A stretch of DNA of 64,000 nucleotides, taken from positions 6,999,447-7,063,446 of the forward strand of contig NZ_CP011492.1 in the NCBI RefSeq assembly GCF_001011035.1, read 5' to 3'. The position numbers and the translations under genes were made by a program. The notes below the pieces were generated by a model. The model was not told the DNA's origin. It did no database searches and worked only from the letters and a program-made list of their open reading frames with translations. Shown piece by piece: positions 42,183 to 50,162 of this stretch (the first letter of the stretch is position 1; every line of letters starts with the position of its first letter). The DNA comes from Streptomyces sp. CNQ-509. Its GTDB lineage: Bacteria > Actinomycetota > Actinomycetes > Streptomycetales > Streptomycetaceae.

Positions 42183-42946
42183 CGACCGCCGCCGCCCCGC
42201 CCACGCCGCCGCCCGCCCCGGACCCGGCGAGCATCCTCATCGTCGACGACATGGAGGAGAACCTGGTCGCGCTCGCGGCGGTCCTCGGTCCGCTCGGCCA
42301 GCGCGTGGTGTTCGCCCACTCCGGCGAGGAGGCCCTGAAGGCGATGCTGCGCCAGCAGTTCGCCGTCGTCCTGCTCGACATCCTGATGCCGGGGATGGAC
42401 GGCTTCGAGACCGCCGCGAACATCAAGCGCATCGACCAGACCAAGGACGTCCCGATCATCCTGCTCACCGGCCAGGGCATCGACCCCGACTACGCCTACC
42501 GCGGCTACGCGGTGGGCGCCGCCGACTTCCTGGCCAAGCCCATCGAGCCCTGGATCCTGCGCACCAAGGTCAACGTCTTCCTGGAGCTGCATCGCAAGAA
42601 CCGGCAACTCGCCGTGCAGGCGGAGCAGTTGCAGCGCCTGCTGCTCGCAGAACAGAGCGGCGGCGCGGGGTTCGGGGAACGGCTCGGCGACGTCACCTGG
42701 CGGCTCGTGCAGATCGAGTCGCTGCTGCGGGAGAGGGCGGGGCCCACCGGGCCCGCCCTCGCCGACCAGGTCAAGAGCCTGGAGGCGTCGGTACGGAACC
42801 TCACCAGGCACGGCGGCACGGGCACCCGCGAAGGCGCGGCGCAGGACCCGGGCGGACAGCCCTCGGGTGCCGCGCCGCCACCGGACCCCGAAGGCGCCCC
42901 CGACCGTGCCGCCGGGGACGACGGGACCGCCCGGCAGGACCGGTGA
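42179..42946 (+). CDS. Response regulator with C-terminal coiled coil
   Basis: 255 aa, starting in the ATGA overlap with the kinase gene. The receiver domain (ILIVDDMEENLVAL, phospho-Asp67 in VVLLDILMPGMDG, and the conserved Lys in FLAKPIEP) is followed by a helical coiled coil (LELHRKNRQLAVQAEQLQRLL) and a disordered Pro/Gly-rich tail. No DNA-binding domain. Relatives next to multi-HAMP kinases act as phosphorelay or inhibitory partners (OsaB-type). The coupled translation makes it the obvious phosphate acceptor for this kinase. Confidence 0.9.
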   Translation: MTTAAAPPTPPPAPDPASILIVDDMEENLVALAAVLGPLGQRVVFAHSGEEALKAMLRQQFAVVLLDILMPGMDGFETAANIKRIDQTKDVPIILLTGQGIDPDYAYRGYAVGAADFLAKPIEPWILRTKVNVFLELHRKNRQLAVQAEQLQRLLLAEQSGGAGFGERLGDVTWRLVQIESLLRERAGPTGPALADQVKSLEASVRNLTRHGGTGTREGAAQDPGGQPSGAAPPPDPEGAPDRAAGDDGTARQDR

Positions 42947-42985
42947 CGGCGGTCGCCGCGGGGACGGGTCTCACGTGGCGCCGGC

Positions 42986-43007
42986 CCCGCCGCCGTACGG
43001 CGGCGGG
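42986..43007. terminator. Convergent hairpin terminator
   Basis: A 10-bp palindromic stem (42986-42995 with 42998-43007) around TA lies between the response-regulator stop and the convergent stop at 43027. Confidence 0.6.
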
Positions 43008-43026
43008 CGGCGGGGCGTCTCCGCCG

Positions 43027-44082
43027 TCAGGCCGCCGGGCGGTAGCGGGAGAAGAACGGCACCGCCTTGGCCACCTGGACCCGGGTGTTCTCCCGCGCGT
43101 CCGCGAAGCCCCGCACCTCGTTCTCCCCGTCCACGTACGCCCACGGGAGCTCCCGCACGTCCGTGCCGATCAGCTCGAACTGCCGCAGCGCCTCCTCCCA
43201 GCGCCCGCAGCGGGTCAGCGCCAGCGCCAGGTGGTTGCGGATGCCGGTGGCAGCCGGGTCGCCCGGCTCGTACCCGGCGCACACCTCCAGCGTGCGGTCC
43301 ACGGCTGCGTGCACCCGCTGCCGGGGCACCGGGCCGCGGCCGAGGGGGTGTTCGGTGAGGTACTCGGTCACCGCTTCCACCGGCAGCGCGGCCAGCAGCC
43401 GTCCCGGCCGGGCCCGGGCCGCCGCCGTCTCGGCGAAGTCGAACATCTCCTCGTGCGAGCCGTACCACTTGGCGCAGAGGAACTGCAGCGCGTTGGCATG
43501 GCAGGGGTAGTGGTCGGGGTCGCTGTCCATGACGTTCAGCAGCAGCCGGTCGAAGACCGGGCGGGGGGCCTGGCTGCCGCGGGCGTGCTGAAGGGCGACG
43601 CGCCAGGGCACCGGGTCGCCGGGGTTGAGTTCCGCCGCCCTCTCGATGACCGGGGCGGCCTCGCCCAGGATCCGGAAGAACTCGGCGAACCGCTCGCGGG
43701 AGACGTGCTTGGCCCGCACGGAGGTCCGCGCCTCCCAGGCGCGGTCGATCTGCAGGTCCGCCGAGACCAGGGCGGCGTCCGGGTCGTCGCCCTCCTTCTC
43801 CAGCCAGACCTCCAGCCACCGGGGCCGCACCAGGGCGACGTCGGCGAGTGCGGCCACGCACCTGTCCCGCCGTTCCCACTCCCGGCGCCGGCGGGTGTCG
43901 GCGAGCAGCTCGCGCGCCGCGCCATGGTCGCCCTCCCACGCCGCGGAAAGCACCGGCCGCAGGACGGGATCGGGGCGGCCGACGCTCAGTCGGGTCACCG
44001 GGGGCAGCGAGGCGCCGACGGAGCGCAGATGCCGCAGCACGCGGGGAAAGGCAAGCACCATGGGGAGACGCGACATGCCCAT
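43027..44082 (-). CDS. Helical-repeat protein (DUF4034-like), unknown function
   Basis: 351 aa from an ATG at 44082, with another two codons later. Mostly alpha-helical with TPR-like pairs (AAWEGDHGAARELLADTRR, then ALVSADLQIDRAWEARTS, PCHANALQFLCAKWYGSHEE and GRWEEALRQFELIG). It reads like the actinobacterial proteins often labelled DUF4034, which lack a known activity. It is the last minus-strand gene of the left chaperone arm but is separated from it by 107 nt containing its own palindrome. Membership in the chaperone system is therefore uncertain. Confidence 0.6.
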   Translation of the reverse strand: MGMSRLPMVLAFPRVLRHLRSVGASLPPVTRLSVGRPDPVLRPVLSAAWEGDHGAARELLADTRRRREWERRDRCVAALADVALVRPRWLEVWLEKEGDDPDAALVSADLQIDRAWEARTSVRAKHVSRERFAEFFRILGEAAPVIERAAELNPGDPVPWRVALQHARGSQAPRPVFDRLLLNVMDSDPDHYPCHANALQFLCAKWYGSHEEMFDFAETAAARARPGRLLAALPVEAVTEYLTEHPLGRGPVPRQRVHAAVDRTLEVCAGYEPGDPAATGIRNHLALALTRCGRWEEALRQFELIGTDVRELPWAYVDGENEVRGFADARENTRVQVAKAVPFFSRYRPAA

Positions 44083-44110
44083 ATGACCGCGCGGACACGG
44101 TCAGGGTTGT

Positions 44111-44126
44111 CCGTGACAGGTCACGG
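44111..44126. promoter_or_regulatory. Perfect 16-bp palindrome upstream of the DUF4034-like gene
   Basis: CCGTGACAGGTCACGG has 7-bp arms around AG and lies 29 to 44 nt upstream of the start at 44082. The stem is too tight to be a good terminator. An operator overlapping the promoter is more likely. Confidence 0.45.
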
Positions 44127-44189
44127 CTGTACAACGCCCCGGAGCCCCTGCCCGTGGCACGGACCGCGGGCGGTGAGACGGCGCTCCTT

Positions 44190-45998
44190 TCACCAGCGGT
44201 CGCGGAGTTGCGACAGGTACTGGGCCTGCTGCTCCGGCGGCAGCCGCCGGATGATCTGCTGCACGGCCGGGGGGAGGCCGTCGAGCCGGTGGTCCGCATA
44301 CGTGGAGTAGGAAGCGTCGCGGTTCCTCATGATGAGCGCGCGCGTCTTCCGCTTCCTGGCCACCCCGTGCGCGACGGACAGGAGCCGCCTGCTCTCGTTC
44401 GGGGACACCTTGACCGGGTCGAGGGCCAGGGCGCAGTTGTTGAGCAGGATCGCCGTCTGGTCGACGAGGTTGGCGGCGGGCCGCCGGAGCCTGCGGACCC
44501 GGCACTCGGCCAGCTTGTCGACGTGCGGCACCACATGGCTCTCGATCTCCGCGGCGGCGCGGTCCGGCCTGTTGTCGCGCAGCAGCCGCTGGGCGCGCTC
44601 CAGGCCGGACACGGCGAACCTGAACGCGTCGGAGTACGGGGCGATGCGGGTGTGCCGGGCGGCCTGGCGGCGGTTCTTCCTGACGAGCCTGCGGGTCCTG
44701 CGGGTCTCCGCCAGCTCCAGCGCCTGGTCGAGGAAGTCGGCGCGCGTGCGCACGGCGGCGGGCGAGCTGTCGCCGGCGAGGGCCAGGGCGCAGTTGTTGA
44801 GCAGGACCGCGGTCCCGTCGGTGAACTTGGCCGCGGTGTCCCGTGCCCCTTTGTCCTCGCTCGTCCGAAGATCGGCGAGCAGCGGCAGGACCTCCTTCTG
44901 CAGCGCCTGCGCGGCCTTCCAGGGCTCGTCCGCCTCCAGGAGCGTGTGCGCCCTGTCGAGCGCCGGCAGGATCGCCAGGTACTCCACATGCTCCCGGTTG
45001 TCCGCGACGAGCCGGCGGGTCTCCTCGGTCTCGGTCAGCCCGAGCGCCAGGTCGAGCAGCCGGGCCGCTTGCGCCGCGGGCAGCGGTGTGCCGCCGTCGG
45101 TGGCGATGGCGCAGTTGTTGAGCAGCAGGGCCGTGCGTTCCCGCACCTTGGCGACGGAGCGCAGCACGCCCTCGCCGTCGAAGGCGCGCAGGCCCTCCAG
45201 TCGCGGCAGCACCTCTCTCTCGACGATCGAGGCCGCGGCGGCGGGGTCCTCGGTGTGCAGGTCGCGGGCGCGGTCCAGCGCGGACCTCACGGCCTCCAGC
45301 ACCGGCTCCACGCGGCCCTCGACCGCCTGGCCCAGGAGGTTTTCCCCGGCCCAGGACCAGGCGCCGAAGAGCGCCGTCACCCGGTGCGGTGCGCTGCCCC
45401 CGGTGGCGAGCTCGGCCACGGGGGAGACAAGCGTGCGGCGCACCTCGCCTTCGAGGACGGGCACGGCCGCGAGGCCGATCCGGACGTCGTCGAGCGCGGT
45501 GATGCGGTGCTTCACGTGGCCCCAGAAGCCGGGGTGTTCGAGCGCGCGCCGCCAGCCGGCGGCCGCGGCTCCCCAGCTCGGCTCGCCCGTGGAGGGCGCC
45601 GCACGGCCGCCCAGCTCCTCGTCCAGCACCCGGGCGTGGGCCCGTACCGCGGAGTCGTGCGCCTCGTGCAGCGCGGGGTCGCAGCCGCAGGTGCCGTCCG
45701 GGGCGTCCCAGATCCAGAAGAGCTCGTCTACTATCCGGCGCTGCGGATGGTCGATGACGTCGAACACCGCCCCGTACTGCTCCGCACTCCGCCGGCCGGG
45801 CACCGGAAGCTCGCCCGCGGCGGGGATGTCCACCCCGGCGCGTACGGCCGTGTTGATCTGCTGCCTGCACCGGCGGATCGCCTGGCGCGTCGCGGTGGTC
45901 GGGAGGCCGGTCAGCCTGAACGCGTTGCGCCGGTAGAGCTCCGGGCCGGTGAGCTCGCGTAGGCGCTCCACGGCCACCGGTGCGGTCCCGCTCTGCAA
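44190..45998 (-). CDS. Large J-like (HPD-less) co-chaperone candidate with internal helical repeats
   Basis: 602 aa from a TTG at 45998 with GGGAGG before it. The N-terminal region YRRNAFRLTGLPTTATRQAI, then RRCRQQINTAVR and later HPQRRIVDELFWIWD has the shape of a J-domain. The HPD tripeptide is absent. The body has three long repeats each containing LLNNCAxA (near residues 290, 400 and 530) flanked by RTRRLVRKNR-like basic helices. It is followed within the operon by nothing tightly coupled, and starts 44 nt after the OmpA-domain gene. The small protein at 56206 has the same J-like motif, so each Hsp70 arm has one. The co-chaperone role is inferred. Confidence 0.62.
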   Translation of the reverse strand: MQSGTAPVAVERLRELTGPELYRRNAFRLTGLPTTATRQAIRRCRQQINTAVRAGVDIPAAGELPVPGRRSAEQYGAVFDVIDHPQRRIVDELFWIWDAPDGTCGCDPALHEAHDSAVRAHARVLDEELGGRAAPSTGEPSWGAAAAGWRRALEHPGFWGHVKHRITALDDVRIGLAAVPVLEGEVRRTLVSPVAELATGGSAPHRVTALFGAWSWAGENLLGQAVEGRVEPVLEAVRSALDRARDLHTEDPAAAASIVEREVLPRLEGLRAFDGEGVLRSVAKVRERTALLLNNCAIATDGGTPLPAAQAARLLDLALGLTETEETRRLVADNREHVEYLAILPALDRAHTLLEADEPWKAAQALQKEVLPLLADLRTSEDKGARDTAAKFTDGTAVLLNNCALALAGDSSPAAVRTRADFLDQALELAETRRTRRLVRKNRRQAARHTRIAPYSDAFRFAVSGLERAQRLLRDNRPDRAAAEIESHVVPHVDKLAECRVRRLRRPAANLVDQTAILLNNCALALDPVKVSPNESRRLLSVAHGVARKRKTRALIMRNRDASYSTYADHRLDGLPPAVQQIIRRLPPEQQAQYLSQLRDRW

Positions 45999-46041
45999 GG
46001 CAACCTCCCTGGGCTGCTGGGTCGATGGCGCGTGAGCCGGG

Positions 46042-47031
46042 TCACGAGGCGGTGCGCGGGGTGAGGACGACCGTGACCGTGCGGTTCTGCGCGTCGGTCT
46101 CGTACGGGGCGTCACGCTGCTCGGCGCTGGCGATGGAGAAGGCCGTGAGCGGCCGGCCGCTGGCGTCGCTGAGCGCGCGGGCGGCGACCATGGCCCGCCA
46201 CACGGAGGTGTCGGAACCGCCGCTCGGGGGCGCCTCGCGGACGTCGGCGATGTGCCCGAGCACCTCGATGCGCATGTCCCCGGGCCGGCCGAGGGCCTTG
46301 CCGAGCCGGGCCAGATCCGCGGCGCCGGCGTCCGTCAGCTCCGCCGCCCGGGAGAACAGGCCCTGCTCGAAGACCACTTCCACCGAGTCCTCGTGCCGCA
46401 CCGTCCGGATCCCCGGCGTACGGACCTCGTCCGCGAGGGCGTCGAGCGCTTTCTCCCGGCGGGTCTCGGCGGCGGCCGCGGCGCGCTCCCGCTCCGCGGT
46501 CAGGTCCTGCCGTACGTCCTTCTCGGCTTGCTGCTCCGCCCCGGCCACCGGCGCCGAGACGTCGGACGGCCGGTCCCCGGAGCCGTCGGCCGGGCCCCCG
46601 GGGAGCACCCAGGCCGCCGCCGTGACCGCTCCGGCGCAGAGGGCGACGGCCGCTGCGGGCAGGAGCCGGTGGCGCCTGCGGTCGAACGCGGCCATCGGGC
46701 CCGTCCGCCGGAACCGCCGGATCCGGTCCAGCCCGGCCGTGGCGGACCGGTCGTCCGGATGGTCGTCGAGCAACTGCCGCCAGCAGCGCTCGGCTTCGTC
46801 CCAGTCGCCGCGCTGGGCGTGGATACGGGCCCGCAGGTCCGCCACCTCCCGGTGGCCGGTGACCGCCGGGTCGTCGCTCCGGGCCAGCTCCCGCAGCGCC
46901 GCGTCCAGATCGCCGGCCCGGGCCGCGGCGGCGGCCCGGGCCACGGTCAGCTCGACCCGCAGCGCCGTGTCACCGGCCGGTTCCGGCCGGGACCCGGGAA
47001 GCGGCTGCCGGGCGGGTTCCGTCGAGGTCAC
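46042..47031 (-). CDS. TPR - transmembrane - OmpA-like domain protein
   Basis: 329 aa from the GTG in the GTGA overlap with the Hsp70 gene. The first 125 residues are cytoplasmic TPR-like helices (AGDLDAALRELARSDDPAV, RGDWDEAERCWRQLL). One membrane helix follows (about 133-155: LLPAAAVALCAGAVTAAAWVL), then an outward coiled coil and an OmpA/MotB-type domain (about 215-329: VEVVFEQGLFSRAAELT, RIEVLGHIADV, MVAARALSDASG, NRTVTVVLTP). OmpA-like domains hold peptidoglycan. It could anchor the Hsp70 machine at the cell envelope or pass a wall signal to it. The arginine that usually contacts diaminopimelate was not securely identified. Confidence 0.75.
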   Translation of the reverse strand: MTSTEPARQPLPGSRPEPAGDTALRVELTVARAAAAARAGDLDAALRELARSDDPAVTGHREVADLRARIHAQRGDWDEAERCWRQLLDDHPDDRSATAGLDRIRRFRRTGPMAAFDRRRHRLLPAAAVALCAGAVTAAAWVLPGGPADGSGDRPSDVSAPVAGAEQQAEKDVRQDLTAERERAAAAAETRREKALDALADEVRTPGIRTVRHEDSVEVVFEQGLFSRAAELTDAGAADLARLGKALGRPGDMRIEVLGHIADVREAPPSGGSDTSVWRAMVAARALSDASGRPLTAFSIASAEQRDAPYETDAQNRTVTVVLTPRTAS

Positions 47032-49520
47032 CGGAGTCCTCCGTTGCCCCGGGCCGCCGCCTTGTCGGCGTGCGCCCCTCTGGCGTGCGCGGGCAGCATC
47101 GCGTAGAGCCGCCGGTTCACGTCTCCCAGGGCAAACCGGTCCCGCGCGGCATAGGCGCGCTCGCCCTCGGCGAGCGCGGCCTCCGCCTTGGCGCGCGGCT
47201 CCATCAGGCCGCGGCTGCCCGCCAGCTCCTCGAAGATCTTGTACTCCAACTGGCCGGTACTGTTCAGGATCTCCACGTACAGCTCCCGGGTCTGCGTCAG
47301 CAGCCGCTCCAGCTCGGCGACGCGCTGGCCGCCGCCCTGCATGGCCCGGTTGACCAGGCCGCGCAGCCGCTCCAGCTCCTGCCGCTCGGCCGCGCCTCCG
47401 CCGCGCCGGAGCAGCCCCTCGCACTCCTTGAGCGCGTCTCCCAGCTCCAGCATCAGACGCGGGATCTCGATGGAATCCCGCTCGACGTCGTCGAGTTGCG
47501 CGTGCAGCTTCCGCAGGCGCTGGTCGCACTCCAGCGCGGCGCCCGGGTCGGCGACCGCGTTGTCGACCTGCTTGCGCAGCCGCCCCATGTCCTCGGAGAC
47601 CTCCCGGAGGACGGCGTCGGCGCCCGGGGACCCGGACTCCCGTGCCCGTACCCCGAGTTCGGGCAGCCGCTGCTCCAGCCGGTGCAGACCGGCCACCAGC
47701 TCCCCGTGCTCCGGCTGGGCGCCCTGGAGCCGCACGTCGGCCTCGAACTCCGTGTCCATCGTCTCCACGATGGCCTTCGCCTGCCCGATGGTGCCGACCT
47801 CGTAGGTCACTTCGACCTCGCTGCCCTCCGGGAGGTCGTAGCGCAGGTCGCCGCGGCGGAACGACACCTCGCCGACCTCCTTGTTGTTCTTGGCGTCGGG
47901 CTCCTCGCCCTCCAGGAGGGGGATGCGGATGACCGCGTCGGGGTCCGTACGGGTCAGGGCGATGGTCGTGCGGTACTTGTTGCTGCCGTGGACCGGCAGG
48001 GTCGCCCCCTTCCGCACGATCGGACCGTAGGTGCCGTCGTACTTGCCGATGCCGAGCGAGTGCGTGAGGACGGGACCCGCCGGCAGGGTGCGGGTGTGGG
48101 TGAGGGACAGCGTGTCCGGGGTGAGCTTCTGGCGGACTCCGGCGGCGTCGGTCAGCTCCACGGTGAAGCGGGTCGTGGCCTCCGCCTCGATGGCGACGGT
48201 GGTGTAGAAGCCGCCGTTCGCGTCGAGGGCGACCTGCGGGCTCTGGTAGTCCCCTCCCGGGCTGTGCAGGAAGACGCTGTACCGGGTCCAGTCCACCGGG
48301 TCGGCGCTGCGCAGCTTTCCGGCGACGGGGATCCCGGTGGTGTCCAGCGACTGCGGTTCGTAGATCAGCTCGGCGGTGAACGTGCCGGCGGTGGGGCGCT
48401 GCGGCGGTGCCGGGAGGCGTACGCTGCCCGCGAAGATCGCGGCGCCGCGGGCGACCACGGTGGTGGGGTCCTGGCTGTGGTCGATGCTGATGCCGAGGCC
48501 CTCGCGCGGGTCGGCCAGCAGCTCGCGCAGCCCGGGGGCGAGGGTGGCGCCGCCGACGAGCAGCAGCTGGTCGATGTGGTCGGGACGGAGCGAGCCCTGG
48601 GCCAGCGCCTCCCGGCAGAGCTTGACGGCCTGGGTGTAGACGGGGAGGGCGAGGTCGTCCAGGGCGCCGCGGGTCAGGGTGTACGAGAACGTCTCCTCGT
48701 CGCCGTCGATCTTGAGGTCGACGAACAGCTCCGCCTCCGCGGCCCGCGACAGCTCGATCTTGGCCGCCTCCGCGGCCGCCTTGAGTTTGGCGAAGTTCGT
48801 CCGCCACTGCCCGTTGCCGCGGGTGAAGTCCCGCAGCCCGAAGTCGCGTACGACGGCGGGCGCGAGCAGGTCGTCGACGATGGCCCAGTCGATGTTCTTG
48901 CCGCCCAGGTGCGGGTCGCCGGCGTGCTGGAGCAGTTGCAGCTCCCCGTCCCGCTTGCTCATCACCGCCGCGTCGAAGGTGCCGCCGCCCAGGTCGAAGA
49001 CCATCCAGTACGCGGACTCCGCGGCGTTGTCCACGCCGTAGGCGAGCGCGGCGGCGTTCGGTTCGTGGATGAGCGGGCACTTCTTGCCGAGCCCGGCCAG
49101 CTCCGCCGCCTTGCTGGTGGCGTTGGACTGGTTCAGCGCGAACGACGCGGGAACGGTGATCACGGCCGCGGCCGGCGGCTCCCCCAGGTCGTGGGCGGCG
49201 TCCCGGCGCAGCGACTTCAGGACCTCGGCGGAGAGCTGCTCGGGCGTCAGGGAGACGCCCGCCCGGCGGAAGGCGAACGCGGCGTCCTCAAGGCCCATCT
49301 GGAGCTTGAACTCGGCGCACGCGTCGTGCGGATCGGCTTCCACCCGCTCGCGGGCCCGGCGGCCGACGTGGATCATCCCCGGCTTGGGCATCCACACCGC
49401 GGACGGGGTGTAGTCCCAGTTCTCGTTGTTCTTGATGATCCGGGGTCTGCCGTTCGCGAAGACCGCGATCTCGCTGTTCGTGGTCCCGAGGTCGATTCCG
49501 AAGTCGATGGTCTCACGCAT
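47028..49520 (-). CDS. Hsp70 family protein (left arm, intact ATPase)
   Basis: 830 aa from an ATG at 49520 with GGGAG upstream. The ATPase domain (1-375) is intact: phosphate-1 loop GIDLGTTNS (8-16), PASFALNQS, IHEPNAAALAYG, phosphate-2 loop VFDLGGGTFDA (174-184) and LLVGGATLAPGLRELL. After it come beta-rich segments (about 390-590) unlike the DnaK substrate domain and then about 240 residues of helices and coiled coil. It is not the housekeeping DnaK, which lacks such a tail and sits with grpE-dnaJ-hspR. It lies between a GrpE-like and an OmpA-domain gene. Confidence 0.93.
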   Translation of the reverse strand: MRETIDFGIDLGTTNSEIAVFANGRPRIIKNNENWDYTPSAVWMPKPGMIHVGRRARERVEADPHDACAEFKLQMGLEDAAFAFRRAGVSLTPEQLSAEVLKSLRRDAAHDLGEPPAAAVITVPASFALNQSNATSKAAELAGLGKKCPLIHEPNAAALAYGVDNAAESAYWMVFDLGGGTFDAAVMSKRDGELQLLQHAGDPHLGGKNIDWAIVDDLLAPAVVRDFGLRDFTRGNGQWRTNFAKLKAAAEAAKIELSRAAEAELFVDLKIDGDEETFSYTLTRGALDDLALPVYTQAVKLCREALAQGSLRPDHIDQLLLVGGATLAPGLRELLADPREGLGISIDHSQDPTTVVARGAAIFAGSVRLPAPPQRPTAGTFTAELIYEPQSLDTTGIPVAGKLRSADPVDWTRYSVFLHSPGGDYQSPQVALDANGGFYTTVAIEAEATTRFTVELTDAAGVRQKLTPDTLSLTHTRTLPAGPVLTHSLGIGKYDGTYGPIVRKGATLPVHGSNKYRTTIALTRTDPDAVIRIPLLEGEEPDAKNNKEVGEVSFRRGDLRYDLPEGSEVEVTYEVGTIGQAKAIVETMDTEFEADVRLQGAQPEHGELVAGLHRLEQRLPELGVRARESGSPGADAVLREVSEDMGRLRKQVDNAVADPGAALECDQRLRKLHAQLDDVERDSIEIPRLMLELGDALKECEGLLRRGGGAAERQELERLRGLVNRAMQGGGQRVAELERLLTQTRELYVEILNSTGQLEYKIFEELAGSRGLMEPRAKAEAALAEGERAYAARDRFALGDVNRRLYAMLPAHARGAHADKAAARGNGGLR

Positions 49521-49561
49521 CTGGTCTCCCTGCCGGTCCGGCGGCCGGCGGCGCATGCGAG

Positions 49562-50110
49562 TCAGTGACGAGGCGGCCTGCCCACGACGACCTCGCCCAT
49601 CTGGATGCGGTCGCCGCGGAAGTGGATGGTGGGCTTGAAGGTTTCGAGGACGACCTCGCGGGTGAGGGACGGGTCGTCCTCGAAGGAGAGGACCTTCAGC
49701 GGAAGGCCGGGGTCGTAGTCCTCCCCGTCGTGGTCCTTGATCTTGAGCTCGATGCCCTCCTGCAGCGCCTCGCGCGCCGTCCGCACGCTCTTGCTGATCT
49801 GCCTGGAGGTCTTCTGCGGCGCGCCGTCCTGCTGGTCCAGCTTGCGCTGCGCCTTCCACACCCCGGTGGCCGCCTCCGCGAGCCGGCCGGTGTCGAACTC
49901 CGCCGCGGGGCTCGGCGCGGCGGCGGCCTCGCGGGCGGCGGTTCTGGCGGCGGCGAGGTCCGCGAGCGCGGCGTCGAGCGACGTCAGGTGGGAGGCGACC
50001 TGCTCGCGCTGGCCGGCGTCCAGCCGTTCCGGGGCGACGCGGAACTCCCGCGGGTGCTTCCACTGCCGCCACCAGTCGGCCACGCGGTCCCGCGGGTAGC
50101 GCTGCTGCAC
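49562..50110 (-). CDS. GrpE-like nucleotide exchange factor candidate (left arm)
   Basis: 182 aa from a GTG at 50110 (GGTGAGG upstream). A GTG 9 nt earlier is possible. A basic N-terminus (YPRDRVADWWRQWKHPREF) and a long helical coiled coil (about 35-125: VASHLTSLDAALADLAAART) lead into a small beta domain (LPLKVLSFEDDPSL, VVLETFKPTIHFRGDRIQMGEVVVGRP). A helical stalk plus a C-terminal beta head is the GrpE plan. The head ends in the same 'ET..P....G....G.V.V' pattern as the right-arm protein at 56498. It is 41 nt upstream of the intact Hsp70. Function is inferred from layout and place. Confidence 0.6.
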   Translation of the reverse strand: MQQRYPRDRVADWWRQWKHPREFRVAPERLDAGQREQVASHLTSLDAALADLAAARTAAREAAAAPSPAAEFDTGRLAEAATGVWKAQRKLDQQDGAPQKTSRQISKSVRTAREALQEGIELKIKDHDGEDYDPGLPLKVLSFEDDPSLTREVVLETFKPTIHFRGDRIQMGEVVVGRPPRH

Positions 50111-50162
50111 GATCCTCACCTCGTGTCGGCTGAAGGGGCCCGTCGGTCGGTCGGGGCATGAA

